A stretch of DNA of 64,000 bases, from NCBI RefSeq assembly GCF_009389715.1, contig NC_052399.1, positions 30,141,146 to 30,205,145 of the forward strand, written 5' to 3'. Of the stretch, positions 1 through 13,101 are shown piece by piece (the first letter of the stretch is position 1; every line of letters starts with the position of its first letter). A program made the translations under genes and the position numbers. Origin of the DNA: Phoenix dactylifera (taxonomy: Eukaryota; Streptophyta; Magnoliopsida; Arecales; Arecaceae). Under the pieces are notes generated by a model. It was not told the DNA's origin. It did no database searches and saw only the letters and a list, made by a program, of their open reading frames with translations.

Positions 1-1790
1 GGACTCTTAGTGGCAGGTGGTTCTAGGATTAGTCAAAACCAAACTCCTTATATAATATAATTTGTTGTTCTTTAGATACTTAACGGAACTTTGAAGTGAC
101 ATAGAATAATAAATACTTTTTTTCTTCACACCATGAAAGCATGAAAGCAAGAGAGAGTCTGATTGAAGTCCACATGGAACCCGTTGATGTCCAAGAATGG
201 GCTACATATAGGTTCTTGTATTTACATCGAAAAAATACAAATAAGTTCTTATAGTCCAACAAAATACTCTCGGGTAAGTCTTATAGAAGTGCAAAGGAGT
301 GCTAATTGCATAGGTCCATGAATTTTCCACAATGACAATGAAATATTAGTAGTTGGATTCAAGATCTTATTCTAGTCATTTGTAGGAATGGTTCAAAAAC
401 TAATGCAAAATTGAAGAGTTTTCTTTGAAATGTAGCAAAATGAAAATTTTTGGAAATTAAAAATTTATAGATCGGAAATTGGCACTTGCATCAGTGATCA
501 CACCTATGTGCGTAGCAATTAGATATTTTGGATTCGATTTTGGATGGTGTATCCCCAAAAATTGGACCGAGCAATTATAGCATGCATGAATATCCCTCTC
601 TTTCTCAAGAAGAAAAAAAAAAAGGGATCTACTTTGATTCACCCTTTTTACAAAACTATCTATATAATTTTTTTGCTGAAAAATAAAATGTTTAGCCAAT
701 AAAGTAAGATATATTCTAGCTTTAGGAAATCTAACTATCAGGTTTGTATAGCCATTTCTTTTAGATAAAAATGGAACCTAGAAGCATTAAAGCCTTCATG
801 GATGAAATGAGTACGTGTAAGCTACTTGAATCCAAGATTTTCATACAATTTGGGCACCATGTCCATGTTTTCTTTCTCAAGGTTAAAAAATTCTACCTTA
901 TAAATTGTGAACATTATCAAGCTAGGCTATGTGGATGAGAAGAATATGTAAAGGTTACTTAAATCCAAGATTTTGAAAGGATTTGGGCAATGGCCATGTT
1001 TGCTTTTTTGAGGTTAAAAAAATTGCACCATGGAAATTGTGAACATTATCAAACTTCCATATAGCCTAGAAATTGAAGCTTTTGCTGGTAGGAGGTTTCA
1101 TGTTTGATTCATGGCTAGTTGCTCATTGCTAGTTTCATTCTTAAAGAAGAAGATATATAAACTAGCAAATAGGTGGGTATGGAGAAAGATGGTTGTGGCA
1201 AAGCAAAATCTAACAAGATGTGAAAGTTTAAGGTTCAAGTTGGTTAATATAAATTTTTGAGTAATGAAAAGGAAAGAAAGTATTGAGAACTATTGCAATG
1301 ATTTGTTGTCCAAGTTACTATTTTTGTCATTTTTCCTTTTCAGGTGAATATACTAATTCCATGATCTTTAAGAACTATATCTTCACAAGTGGAAAGAGGA
1401 GAAAGAGGAGAAAGAAGAAAACAAATTGAAAATTTCAATGCATTCTTACGTTTTTTGAAGTGCCACCGTCTTACTAACTTGTGAAAATTTTGACAAATAT
1501 CTTCATTCAAATGAGGTTGTTCCAGCATGTTTCTAGATAAAAAAGGTGGAAATAAACTTGATGGTATCCTTTATATTTTCTCATATTAGTAGATTATGTA
1601 TAAAAGTTACTAATTCTCTCAATTACATGCCATAATTTTCATCCTCAATCAAAGAGCAGACTCGGCTATATGAAAGGAGAGAACAAGATGCCGTGTCTCT
1701 TAGAGATGTTTTTATAACATTCGAGAGTGTTGAGATATTTGACACTACAAAATGTGAACTAGATTTATAGACCGTAACATTCATTGACAA
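1..1790. other. Intergenic, no feature recognised
   Basis: AT-rich non-coding sequence. Only short open frames without recognisable domains are present. A loose imperfect repetition (phrases around 'ccaagatttt...atttgggca' near 830-860 and 965-990) suggests an old local duplication. I see no gene here. Confidence 0.5.
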
Positions 1791-1796
1791 AGAAAA

Positions 1797-2590
1797 TGAT
1801 AGATGACAATGGGCTTGCCGAAGATAGGCCCGGTCTCACTTGGTCTACCCGACTGGCCAAACCCACTATAGTCCATTGGCTAGCCCCATGCGTACTTCGT
1901 ACGTAATGATAGGAGTTTGCTTTCCATCCGAGGCCTCAGCGACTCCAAAAAAAAATAAAAAACCTAGGGCCATCGGAACGCTAGATCTCTTCTATAAATA
2001 AACCTCCCCTCCTCTTTGTGGCCCTCCACCATTGAGTAGCACCTCTCGTTCTCCCTCTTTCTCTCCATGTTACTCTTTCATGCTCTCAAATCCTTGTGCT
2101 TGTGCTCGTTGGAAATTAGGGCTATAGAGTGTCATCAAAGCCCAAAGTAAGCCCCGATTTCCATTCCTCTTCCCTTTTGTCGGTGATAGGATCCCTTGTC
2201 GACTAGATTCTACTGGTAAATTGGCCAAAAATCGATCACAAAACCCTCTGCCCATTTTTCCTATGTTTTCGATCCATTTTTTCCTTTCTTTGGCCACCAA
2301 CATCACCCCCTCTTGACACCAATCTCTTGGTTGAACTCCTTAGGCATCACCATGACCCTCTATGGTGAAGCCATGGCTGCTAGTGAATGGTTAATGCCCA
2401 AAACAATAAAGAAAAGCTCATGTTCCCTCATTTTCCAGCTCTTTTTCTCCTATTTTCTCATTGGTCAATCACTGCCATCATTTGTTCACCTCCTCCGGCT
2501 ATGGTCCCCTAGCTCGCCCTCGAACAATCTTGGACTCTCATTCCTCTTTTAGGAGAGGCAAAGCATTTCTCCTTCTCTCTGTTATTTCTC
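1797..2590 (+). other. Possible LTR or promoter remnant
   Basis: A GC-richer stretch interrupts the AT-rich background. It has a TATA box (TATAAATA, 1993-2000) followed by a pyrimidine-rich leader (about 2005-2070), a layout usual for the U3/R junction of plant LTRs. No coding domain and no matching second LTR were found, so this is only a suggestion. Confidence 0.25.
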
Positions 2591-2595
2591 TATCT

Positions 2596-4030
2596 TCTTC
2601 TTTTTCTTCTTCTTCTTCTTTTGGCTACAACGGATGACTCATACACTTCTAGTATGAATATATCCAAAAATGTCAAAAGATAACAAGTCTTGAAGTGCTC
2701 TAGGCCACTCTCTCTCACCAACCCAGAAGGCTCCCCCAAAGTGGTCAGCCATAGACAAGGCAACCCAATCCACAGATCTATTGGCCTCTCTGTAGGTATG
2801 CTTGGCCTACAAGGCGACGTCTCCACCTACCATGGTCCGAATATCCTAGAGTAAAGGGTAGAAGCCACCCATGCCGTCGATGCTCCTCTGAATTCAGTCA
2901 ATCACCATAGCCAAGTCACCCACGAGCAAAACTGCATTGGCCCGCAGAACACGCCGGGCTTGACACAGACCAGCCCAAGCTGCCCTCAGCTCCGCTCCTG
3001 GAATAGAGATGTCAAAGATCTGGCATCCACCAGCAACAACCACCTTGGAGTTCGGGCCTCTAATGATGAAGCCTACGTCACCTCTTCTACCATCGCCTAG
3101 CACGTATCTGTTGAAGTTGACCTTGAGAAAACTTGGGGGTGGGGGCTCCCAGATGAAAAATATGGTTCGGGGCACTACAAGAGTAGATGTAGAGCCCCAG
3201 ATGCACCAAGCTATCAAAGGCATATCTGATGGATCTGCATGGATCACCTTCGCAGCCTATACCCAGGCCCGTTGCATGATGGACGTTGGTTTAGAATTGC
3301 TCTCTCCAAAAATTCAAACATTCCTGACCAATTAGATATTATAAGTAGTATAAGTCGCCACGGTAGCCACATATCAAGTTTGAGGGGTGGTAGCCCACCG
3401 TTTGAGCGCATGAGTGAAGGAGCCCGATTGGCACCGAGCGTCCGACGGGATGTCAACAAGCCTCTAGACCTTTCTAGCTTGCTCGCACTAAAATAGAGTG
3501 TGGTCCATGGTCTCTTCTACCTGGCACCTAGGGCACTGAGGTTGGTGCCCAGTCTCCACCCGCTCAGCATTAATCTCGTCGGCAACCGGCCCTAAACTAC
3601 CTTTCAAAGGAACATGATAACTCTCAGGTGAAGACCAAATCTTCAAATCTAGGCGCAGTCCTGCCTCGAGTGCTACTCACTCTGAAGGAGGCCATAGATG
3701 TCTCTCACTCTAATTCTGGACTGCAGAACATCCACCAAATCCTCACATCCGAATTAGCACTCTTTGAAATTAGTAGCAATCAGACTCTCTCTGCGAGGTG
3801 CTCTCCAAACAGATAGTCAATCTAGCTAGTGCCCCACCCTGCCTCCCCAGGGCGAAGAAGATCACAAATCTGAAGTCCGCCGACCGCCTCAACATTGACT
3901 ATGGTCGGTCAAAGCTTCACTGAAAGAGTATTTACCTAAAGGTCCTCCACCATATCCACACTTCACCCATCGTCGATCAGTCATCTGGTGTTAGCCAAGA
4001 CAGTGGACACATACCTACAGATCTCCTGCC
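2596..4030 (-). mobile_element. 5'-truncated L1-type LINE remnant (RNase H end)
   Basis: On the minus strand a poly(A)-like tail (poly-pyrimidine on the plus strand, 2596-2623) is followed upstream by decayed ORF2 sequence. An open stretch (3247-2894) encodes an RNase H domain of the same family as the full-length LINE at 35.4-41.9 kb: a PPSFLKVNF lead-in, then GFIIRGP, ELRAAW and a VGDLAMVID block. Upstream frames, broken by stops, match the zinc-finger RVT and RT-tail regions. Homology stops near 4030, so the copy is 5'-truncated. The first catalytic Asp of the DGS motif reads as Asn-Arg here, so the RNase H is dead. Confidence 0.75.
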
Positions 4031-4059
4031 AGAGGAAGGGGCACCTCCTACATATCTTC

Positions 4060-6160
4060 CTCTTTCTCTCTCTTCTTCCTCTTTCTCTCTAGAAGATCCA
4101 TGGATTCCTATATCAAGTCTCATCTCCCTTTCTTATGGACCCAAATTGATCCCAGCGAAGAGGCTCTGAACCACCCTAGTGCTCAGGCAATATGTTAGAT
4201 CCATCACCCTTACCCCTGTTGAGTATCTTGAATGTTGATATTGATAATCTTTGTCGAATAATCTTAACCTTGCTCGAGTCTCTTCTTTATGATTCATTGA
4301 TAGAATAGTTTATATTTGACCCAACCAGAGTCACTAAACGTCATCATCTGGCCACCATCCCCTTTTTCTTGCTTTTAAAACTTTAATATTACCAAAGTTA
4401 TAAAATATGAGTTAACTTTGCTTTGTAAAGCTTTGAATAGATTCGAGTGATTTGCTTGGTTGAATTTTGAAGGTTCAAAGCAAAAAGAGTTTATTTAAAT
4501 AATCTTGACACTCCTTACTAGTTTTAAATTATTAGTTATTTTCAAAACTTAAAACTTTATGAAATATAAAAAAATATCTAACTATGATGATTCTATGTTT
4601 TCTTAAATTAAAGATTAAGTATATGATATTATGCAAATCATATATTTTTATGAAAAGTATGGTTACATAGATATTTTGATATTAATAGCTTGTTTATAAA
4701 TTATGAACTTTGCATTTTTGTTATGAACAGACTGATTGTATGAGTGTTTTATTGTTAATGATTTATTAAATGACTATGAACTCTATAAAGTTTTTTAATG
4801 TCTTTCAACTTATTTATTTGTTTATGATATAAAAACATATATTTTAAGAAAATATGATATAAGATATATGACTACAGACTCTTAAATAGCTATGTACGAT
4901 CCTTCAGCAGGCATAATAGTTGGCATACGGCCCTCGCCAACAGGTTACAATAGCTTGTAACAAGGCCCTTGCCAGAGGGAATAGTAGCTGGCAGGTTATT
5001 GGTTACGACCTTATCATGGATAGAAGGTGACCTTAGCACTTAGTTTGAGAGGATCAATATCAATTATGATGTGACAAAATAACGAAGAATTAATGATTCT
5101 ATTTATGAAGTTAGCATGATTTATGACTTTGTTGATGCTATACACTTGAACCATATTTATAAAATTTGCATGATTTATGCATTTGCAAAAGCATGATTGG
5201 TTTATAATTTGTTTTATGATACTATATACTTAAATATTCTATTTTGCAATAGTAGTTATTTTCTTTTAAGGATGTATTAATTTATGTAAAAACTTATGCT
5301 TAATCCTGTAAGTTAGTGTATGTTTACTTACTAAGCAGTATAGATCACATCTCTTTGTTCTAATTTTTCAGATGAATAATGTCACGGGGAGTTGGGAATG
5401 ATCCAGGCCTGGAGTTTGTGTTAGAAGACTTTTGTAGCAGCATTTAGTTTGTTAGTTGATTATGGACTAGTTGATAATTTTACAATTTTTTGAATATTTA
5501 AGAATCTTGGGTTCAGAAACTCTGTACCAACAACTTGATTTTTATTTAATTGATGGAAAACTTTGGACCTCTTTTTACTATATCTTGCATGAGTTGAATT
5601 TTTATATAGGTCGCTATAGTTGGCTTCATGTTATTGTGGGCGATACCCCATGGTAGCATAATAGTGTTATATCTCCGGGCATGACAAGTTAAAGTGAAGA
5701 TATATTTTGCTTTCCTTCCTTCTGTTTTATGAATTAATGACTAATATGAAGATGATTGATTTTATTTGTGAAAGTGATGTCGTCATACAAAATTATGAAC
5801 TATAAGTTGTGAGTTTAATGATGGGTAGATAATAAAGATTGTAGAAGAATATTGACTTTTATTGTATATATTTTAGTCATATCATATTCTACTCTTTCAA
5901 AGATTTTGTCGTATAAATGAATATATTTCCATCATTGTCTATGCATATTCCACATCTACGTATGTATTTCATAAAAGTACAGAAAATCTTCTAGAACAGT
6001 AGTATAGTCTCAGCTTCCTAGAACAAGGAGAATGGATCATAAAGATACGGTACTTTAAGAAACGAAGTTATTGCTACCAACCAAAAAGGAAATATGGTTA
6101 TTCATACATTTCAACTGACATTTAAAATCTTACAGAAAGACTCTCAGCATGAGCTTTACT
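4060..6160. other. AT-rich intergenic DNA with LTR-like segment
   Basis: Mostly AT-rich without domains. A GC-richer block at about 4885-5060 and a segment ending near 5690 with 'ccgggcatgaca' resemble the ends of plant Gypsy LTRs, but no paired LTR or target-site duplication was found. No gene is supported. Confidence 0.3.
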
Positions 6161-9100
6161 TTCTTTTTTCTTTTTTATTTTTTTTGGTACAATACCTACT
6201 CATACCGTTCTATTATGGGTACAACCAACAGAATCAAGAGAGAGAATATGACAAAGCGGTGGAGAAGCAGCCCCCTAACATGACCAGAGGACCTCTCTAG
6301 AATGCTGAGCAGCAAAGAAGGCGACCAAGTCAGCGGCCCTATTTGCATCCCGATATACACGTACTGCTTGGAAGGCGATGCAGTCCTCTACCAACCAAAG
6401 GATGTCGCAAAATGGAGGGTTCTCATCCCCCCTCCGCCCCCATCCCGTATCCACTCGATCACCATGGTTGAGTCCCCTTCAAGTAAGATACGTTCAGCCC
6501 CCAGTACTCGCCTCGCATAGGTGATGCCCTCCCATGCTGCCATGAGTTCCACTCCTATGGCTGTCAATCCAACGGTGCTTCACCCTCCAGCAGCAATCAG
6601 TCTAGCATCATGGCTCCTAATTACAAATCCTACACTTGCTCTGTCCCCATCGCCAAAAGCGCTACCATTAAAATTCACCTTGAGATGGCTAAAGAGTGGG
6701 GGCTCCCAAGAAATAAGGACAATCCTGGGTGCTGTAATAGCAGAATGGGGGGTCCCAGGACTCCCAGCTGTCCTTAACCATTCTAGATGAAGTCTCCAAG
6801 GTAGCCCTAGTGAGCTCGGCGATCTGGATGAAGGCTCTCTCCACTACACTCGTCAAGGAAACCCACTTGTCTTCAAAGAGCCAGGTGTTTCTGTCTAACC
6901 ATGATATGCCAAGTAGGCACACGTGATGCCCCATTTTGTCATCCTCAAGCTCTGCATAGCAACCCTCATTTGACGTAGCAGGTCATCAACGGAGCCGATG
7001 GACTAAGGTAGGGGAAAAGAGGCCCTCCTCCAAAGCTGCCGTGGGCAACCAAGCAAAACATGGCTAACATACTCCTCTATGTCAAAACACCATCCTAAGA
7101 TCGGGATAATTCTGACACTTCTCTCAGCCAGTACACTCCTGGTCGACAAACAACCTCAAGCCACCTTTCATATGAACATAGCCACTCAGGGGTGAACATG
7201 CATCCTCCAGATTCATCCACCGTCCATCTATCGAGCATCTCTCCCTCCCAACACCACTTGCAGGTCCATGGCCCACACCCTAGTCCTGTCGATGGCCACC
7301 CATACCAATATGTTCGACAAATCTCCAGTCGGTAGAAGGATAGCCAAAATCCTCTCAACCAGCTGCTCCTCAAAAGACTCCCTGATAAGCACCTCATTCC
7401 ACCTGCTCTCTTTCGAGATGATCAAGTCACTGACTCTGCAGCCTGCCAGCTTTGCTGCATCAATTAAGGTCGACACCTGGTTGAGCGGCTGCTTGGACAC
7501 CCAGCTATCTTCCAAAACATCAATGGACCTACCATCAGCAATCACCCATCTAATCGTTGCAAGCACCTTTGGAGCATGGGAGCATATCTTCCTCCAAACG
7601 AAAGAGCAGTGATGCCCTGCCTGGAAGTCGTCACCATCATGTGACTACCATAGTTGGCCCTCAGAAGAGCACTCCATAAGCTACCAGATTCCAAGATATA
7701 CTTGGCCACATACTTCGCCACCAACACCTCCTGCCTCGCCGTGAGTGAATGGATCCCCAAACTCCACTGTCTGATCGACTGGCAGACCACATCCCATGCC
7801 ATCAAGTGAACGCCCTCTCTGCCCTTTCCGTCGACCCTATATGAAGTTCCTAAACATCTGCTCCAGGGACCTCAACAGCATTGTCAGCACAATGGTGCTC
7901 GATAGCAAGTAGATCGGTATTGAACTAAGGATTGACTGGACCAAGATCACTCTGCCCATCATCGACAATGCAGCCATCTACCACCCCTCAAGCCTATGTC
8001 TAATACTCATCTCAATGTCGGAGCAGTCTCTGTAGCGAAGGCGTCGACCTGTGATGGGGACTTTCAGATACCTCATAATGCTCTCCTACTCTCCCACATC
8101 CAATATCCCTTAGATGGAGGCCTTCACCTGCGGCTTGGTCTTCGGGCTGAAGTTGATGGTAGACTTAGCCAGATTTACCCACCGATCAAAGGCTGCACAA
8201 TAGTCCTTCATAATCCTCTATATCTACCTCGCTGCTCGCCTTATAGCCCTCACCAGGAGATGCAGTCGTTGGTAAATAGAAGTGTGATATCTTAACAGAC
8301 ACCCGCACTGATCTATAGGCCTCCAGCACCTAGGTCTCTACAGTACGTTGAGGGCTCTGCACAGTGCGTCCAAACATAGGATGAAGAGCAGGGGAGATAG
8401 TGGGCATCTTTACCGCAACCCCATAGAGAACTCAAAGAAGTGTGTAGGCGAGCCATTCACCAGTATGGCAAAGAAAGAAGACCTGACACATCCCAGCACC
8501 CACCCAATCTAATCCTCATGAAAACCAAAACTCACCAACGTGTACTGCAAAAAATCTCAGCGCATCCTATCATATGCCCTCTCCATGTCCAACTTGATCT
8601 CCATTAGGCTCCTCCAACTAGGATCTCTCTGGAGGTCATGCATGAACTCTTAGACGACAAGAACATTGTCAGTAATGCTCCACCCTCCCACAAAGGCATC
8701 CTACTCCAGGCTAATGATCCTTGGTAAGATGCTCCTCATTCTGGCCACTAATATTTTCATTGTAGCCTTATACAAGGTAGTGCAGAGGCTGATCGGCCGG
8801 TAGTGGTTCTGCTTCATGGCATCTTGTCTCTTCAAAATCAGAGTAACAAATATCCTTTTCCAATCTACAGATATTGTCGTTGTGCTGAAGAATTGCTGAA
8901 TAGTCTCTACCACATTCCGCCTGATCAATGGCTAATATCTACTGAAGAAGACTTAAGAAAAACCATCTAGGCCAGGGCCTTATCCTTAGCTAAGGAACAA
9001 AATACCTCCTAGATTTCCTTAGTAGAGACCGACCGGATCAGTACTGCGTTCTCCTCCTCCAAGACTGTGGCCAAGGGGGATGACATAACCTGCGGGCTCT

Positions 9101-11107
9101 CTCTCCCCCCCCTCATGTTTTGTCCATCTGGATTGAAAGAACTGCTTAAACACCCATTTGATAGTGTCCAGGTCTTCAGTAATCTGCCAATCAGCTCTCT
9201 TAATAGCACTGATTCTGTTTCTTTATCTTCGGATAATCATCAATTAGAGAAAAAATTGGGTGTTCCAATCCTCCTCCCTAATTCACTGAATCCTGAATTT
9301 CTGCCTCCACAAAGTCTCCTATTGCTGAAGAAGTGAGTTGTGCAAAGATAGTGACGCCTAAGTTCCCCTAAGTCTACATCTGTCATGCTACCCTCTTTAC
9401 CTCCTGTGACTGCAACTCAGCGATTGCCACTTCCACCTCTACCCTTCAAATTATTTTCCCCACCTCCTCCCTGTTCCACCTCTGTAGATGCCGCTTGGTT
9501 ATTTCCAACTTGCGGTACACCCTGTACATAGCCTCCGCCCGCACTGGCATCCTCCATGCCTCCTAAATAATTTTCCAGAAACGGAGGCATGCAAGCCAGA
9601 ACTTTCAAATCTGAATGGACAATACTGAGGGTGTGGGAAAGAAGTACTCACCAGTAGTGGGCAATGGTTTGAGGCAATTCTGGGGAGATGGTTCACTTGG
9701 TAGTCTAGATAGCTCTGAATCTACCTAGCTATTGTGAATACTCTGTCAATCTTCTCCCATACTCTAGCATTTTTCTGCCGATTATTGCATGATGTAAACC
9801 TCTGGCCGATGAAGCTAAGATCGATCAAACCATTTGCCATGATGAAGTCTTGAAATTTCCTGACCTTCCTCTTATTAGTGAAAGTCTTCCCTCCTAGTTT
9901 CTCTTGCAGGCCATTTATGCAATTAAAATCTCTTGCCACCATCATTAGGTGCCCTTGTTGTGACAACCTAGTTACCTCCTCCTAGAGGATCCTTCTCTTC
10001 TTGAACTCCATGCTGGCATACACAGCTGCTAAGACCCATGGCAGTCCAGCATCTTCTGAAATTACCATAATCACCTATTGTTCACAAACATTGAATACAT
10101 TCTGGTTGCAGACCCCTTGCCTCCATGTGGCAATAATGCTACCTGACAATCCTCAGGATTCCACTCATAATAACCCCATGATCTTGGCAGGGTCCTCTTA
10201 GCACGTTTCAAGCTACTCCCAGAAAGTCGGATTTCAAAAGGCACACATACCTCCGAATTGTGAAGTTGAATCAACCTCCGAAAGGTCAGAGCAAAGGACA
10301 GCTTTCTGGCCCCTCGGCAATTCCATAGTAATATCTTCATAGGTCGAACCGAGGGTTGTGGCCCTCCTCCCCAGGCTTTGCCCCACTCCCATCATCTGAC
10401 ACCACCGCACCTTTGGCCTCCACCTGCGAGCCCAGTAGCACCAATTTGAGGCTCTAGATCACGGCATCATGCTTGATCCCCTACCTTTGTCTCTCTTCCC
10501 CCCCACCATATCACCTCCCTCAATCTCGATTGTGCCGGTCACCCCGCTCACCTTTTGAGCTAGGCTCTCGGTCGCTGGGTTCTCCCCACCCTCATCCAGC
10601 TCCTCCACAATCGCTACACCGGCCAAGGACTCCCCCACCCGTGGTGCCACCTCTGCCCTAGCTGCAGGTTCCCACGTAGTTGCCGCCGTTCGAGAGGCCG
10701 ATACACCTCTCATTGGCCGTGTTGCATCGCCTGCGTTCCCCTCGGTAGCTCGAGGGGGTCTCGACACCAGCATAGATGCTGGAGAGGAGCTCCTCACCCG
10801 CTGGCAGTCACAACCTCTCCGCTATCCCAAGTCCCCAGTAGCTGCCATCGCCACACCTAGATTCCCAAGTTCTCCCAGCCCGGATGGCCCCTGCTCCAGG
10901 GAACAGCTTTGGGCCCAATTGAACCACCCAAGCCTAATCTAGCGCCTGCACCCATGGAGAGGGTCCAATCCACCTTCTTCTGGCCCAATCCACGGCCCGG
11001 CCTAGTCACCGGCTCGGAGCTTCGCCCGCGATGACCCGCATGGCCCATCTCACCACGGTTCGAAGCAGTCTGACCGAGCCCTAGAGCGCCCGGCCCAGGT
11101 GACATAC
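6161..11107 (-). mobile_element. Decayed L1-type LINE, nearly complete ORF2
   Basis: Minus-strand LINE of the same family as the copy at 35.4-41.9 kb. Reading from high to low coordinates: a low-complexity ORF1 tail (about 11107-10341), then ORF2 starting at 10340 with the endonuclease N-terminus (MKILLWNCRGARK), endonuclease, RT, zf-RVT and RNase H (about 6700-6420), ending in an A-rich tail (T-rich on plus, 6161-6186). The frame is broken repeatedly. The ORF1 stop and ORF2 start overlap as ATGA (10340-10337), exactly as in the full-length copy. The element is cut within ORF1 at about 11107, where it abuts the MYB pseudogene. No convincing target-site duplication was found. Confidence 0.85.
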
Positions 11108-11617
11108 TTGTCTTCACTTGGAACCAAACTCCCAAGTGAAGGCTGGTTGGTTCTCTTCCCCCCTCATCCATCCATCTGCCATGTCTTCATTGAACAAGAA
11201 GGGATCGTTTGAAGATGGCATCGATGCACCGCCGCTGCAATTCTGATCTCCTGTTGCATTGTCCTTCGATTGGATCTCTCCATCAACCTTCAGATCAATC
11301 AGTATGCTGCTGCTGCACCTTGTTGCCTTGGTTTGAGCCGACTCTAGTTCATGATGCACTGCTTGAGCCAAGCTGCTGCCTCGTTGCACCTTCTTCCTAA
11401 GAATTGTATTCCAATAATTCTTAATTTCATTATCGGTACGTCTCAGGAGCTGGCCGGCTATCAAAGACCACCTTAATGAGATCAATGGAGCAAATGAGAA
11501 CTTCACTCTATATATAGGAGCAGCACAATTGATATAAATAGAGGGAAGGTAATGGAACCTGTTTCCTAGAAGCTTGTGGAGTCTGATGATAAGGTCCTCC
11601 TCCTCTTGGGTTATGTT

Positions 11618-12984
11618 TAGGGCTGGAAGTGGGCCGGGCCGGGTCGGGCCAAACCCCTACCCAAGCCCGGCCCGAATTTTTTTTTCGGGCTTCGGGCCGG
11701 GCCGGGGCCCGAAAAATTTTTAAGGAACAAGGCCCGAGCCCGGCCCGAGCCCATTTGGGCCGGCCCAGTTGGGCCCTAACCTGGGCCGGCCCGTTTGGGC
11801 CAGCCCGATCCCGAGCCCGGCCCGATCCCCAGTCCGGTGGTCGCCCAAATAAGTAGGCAAAGATCTGCCTTATGAATGGCCATGAGCACAACAAACTTGA
11901 CGAATAGCTGATGGATCGCAACTGTGATGCAACTTTTGATTGCATAGAAAGCTATTTGCTTTATGATCAAGATGATGATCGGCACCAGGTGGAAATGCCA
12001 GGTGAAAATTGAGGGGAGTTGGACCTCCTCCCTCTAGGGAGGATATCTGTGGATGTCCTACAGATCTTAATAACAGCCAAAGATTAGTGCTGATAGGCAT
12101 ATACATGCAATTCATTTCCCATAATTGGCGTGATGTTATAAACATTGCTAGTATTCTGGCTTGTGAGAATAAAAACCTATCTTACTTTCTCAATGTCTCG
12201 TGAGAGAAGCGCCAACCCATTGATGAGGACTGCAGATCTTCCTTTATTTGGCCTGAAGATCCTCCAAAGACAATGCACTGATGGATCAGCACTTTCTGCT
12301 CGAAACCCGCCCAGCGGACACCTGGAAAAAAATTGGGAAAAAAAAATGACTTTTATGTAGCCCAGGCTGTATCAATGCCCTTTTCAATGACTTCCAGTAG
12401 TTGATCAAGAATACAAGAATCTTTGTTATGAAAATTGTATATACAAGAAATCAGAAAGATGTTCTATATATTAATTACTAAAGATTAGACCATGCTCTAA
12501 CCAGTTGTTACATAAGTAGCCTACCAATTTCTTGGTAATTATACAACCTTACATCTCTATGTCAGACTTAGAGAGCCATCTTCCGAATTGACATTTCCTT
12601 CAGTGTGCTCACGAGTCTCTGGAACGACTTCAGACCATGACCAATTTTCTCCTGTTGAAACAAGTACCCATGAACAAAAAACAGCTTGAGTTCACATACA
12701 TACGAAGAAAAAATAAACAAAGCAACATAATGCACAAAGGAACTATCAGTGAACAGTGATACGGGCTCGGGCTTGGACGGGCCGCGTTCGGGCTGAGTAT
12801 GGGCGCGGGCTTGGGTCGGGCCCGGGCCGGGCCAATGAGATACCCGAGCCCGGCCCGAAATAGAAATGGGCTTAATTATTCAGCCCGAGCCCGGCCCGAA
12901 ATGCATTGGCCCTAGCCCATAGCCCGGCCCGCGGGCGGCCCGACCCGATGGCTTCGGGCCGGCCCGAGCCCACTTCCAGCCCTA
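11618..12984. mobile_element. Non-autonomous hAT-superfamily element in MYB exon 2
   Basis: The ends are perfect 17-bp terminal inverted repeats, TAGGGCTGGAAGTGGGC, flanked by a perfect 8-bp target-site duplication GTTATGTT (11610-11617 and 12985-12992), diagnostic of hAT transposition. Subterminal regions (11635-11835 and 12760-12970) are dense in short GCCCGG / CCGGGC repeats, as in plant hAT ends. No transposase domain is present, so it would have to be mobilised in trans. The middle (about 11905-12090, plus strand) reads through a coding-like stretch (DRNCDATFDC, then a stop, then ELDLLPLGRISVDVL) that might be captured host sequence; I cannot name its source. Confidence 0.93.
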
Positions 12985-13101
12985 GTTATGTTACCTCTCT
13001 TGAGGCCAGGTCGGAGATAGTTCAGCCAACGAAGGTGACAGCTCTTCCCGCTTCGATTGAGGCCTTAAGCTTCAAGGAAAGACATGAAGTTTTATGACTG
13101 C

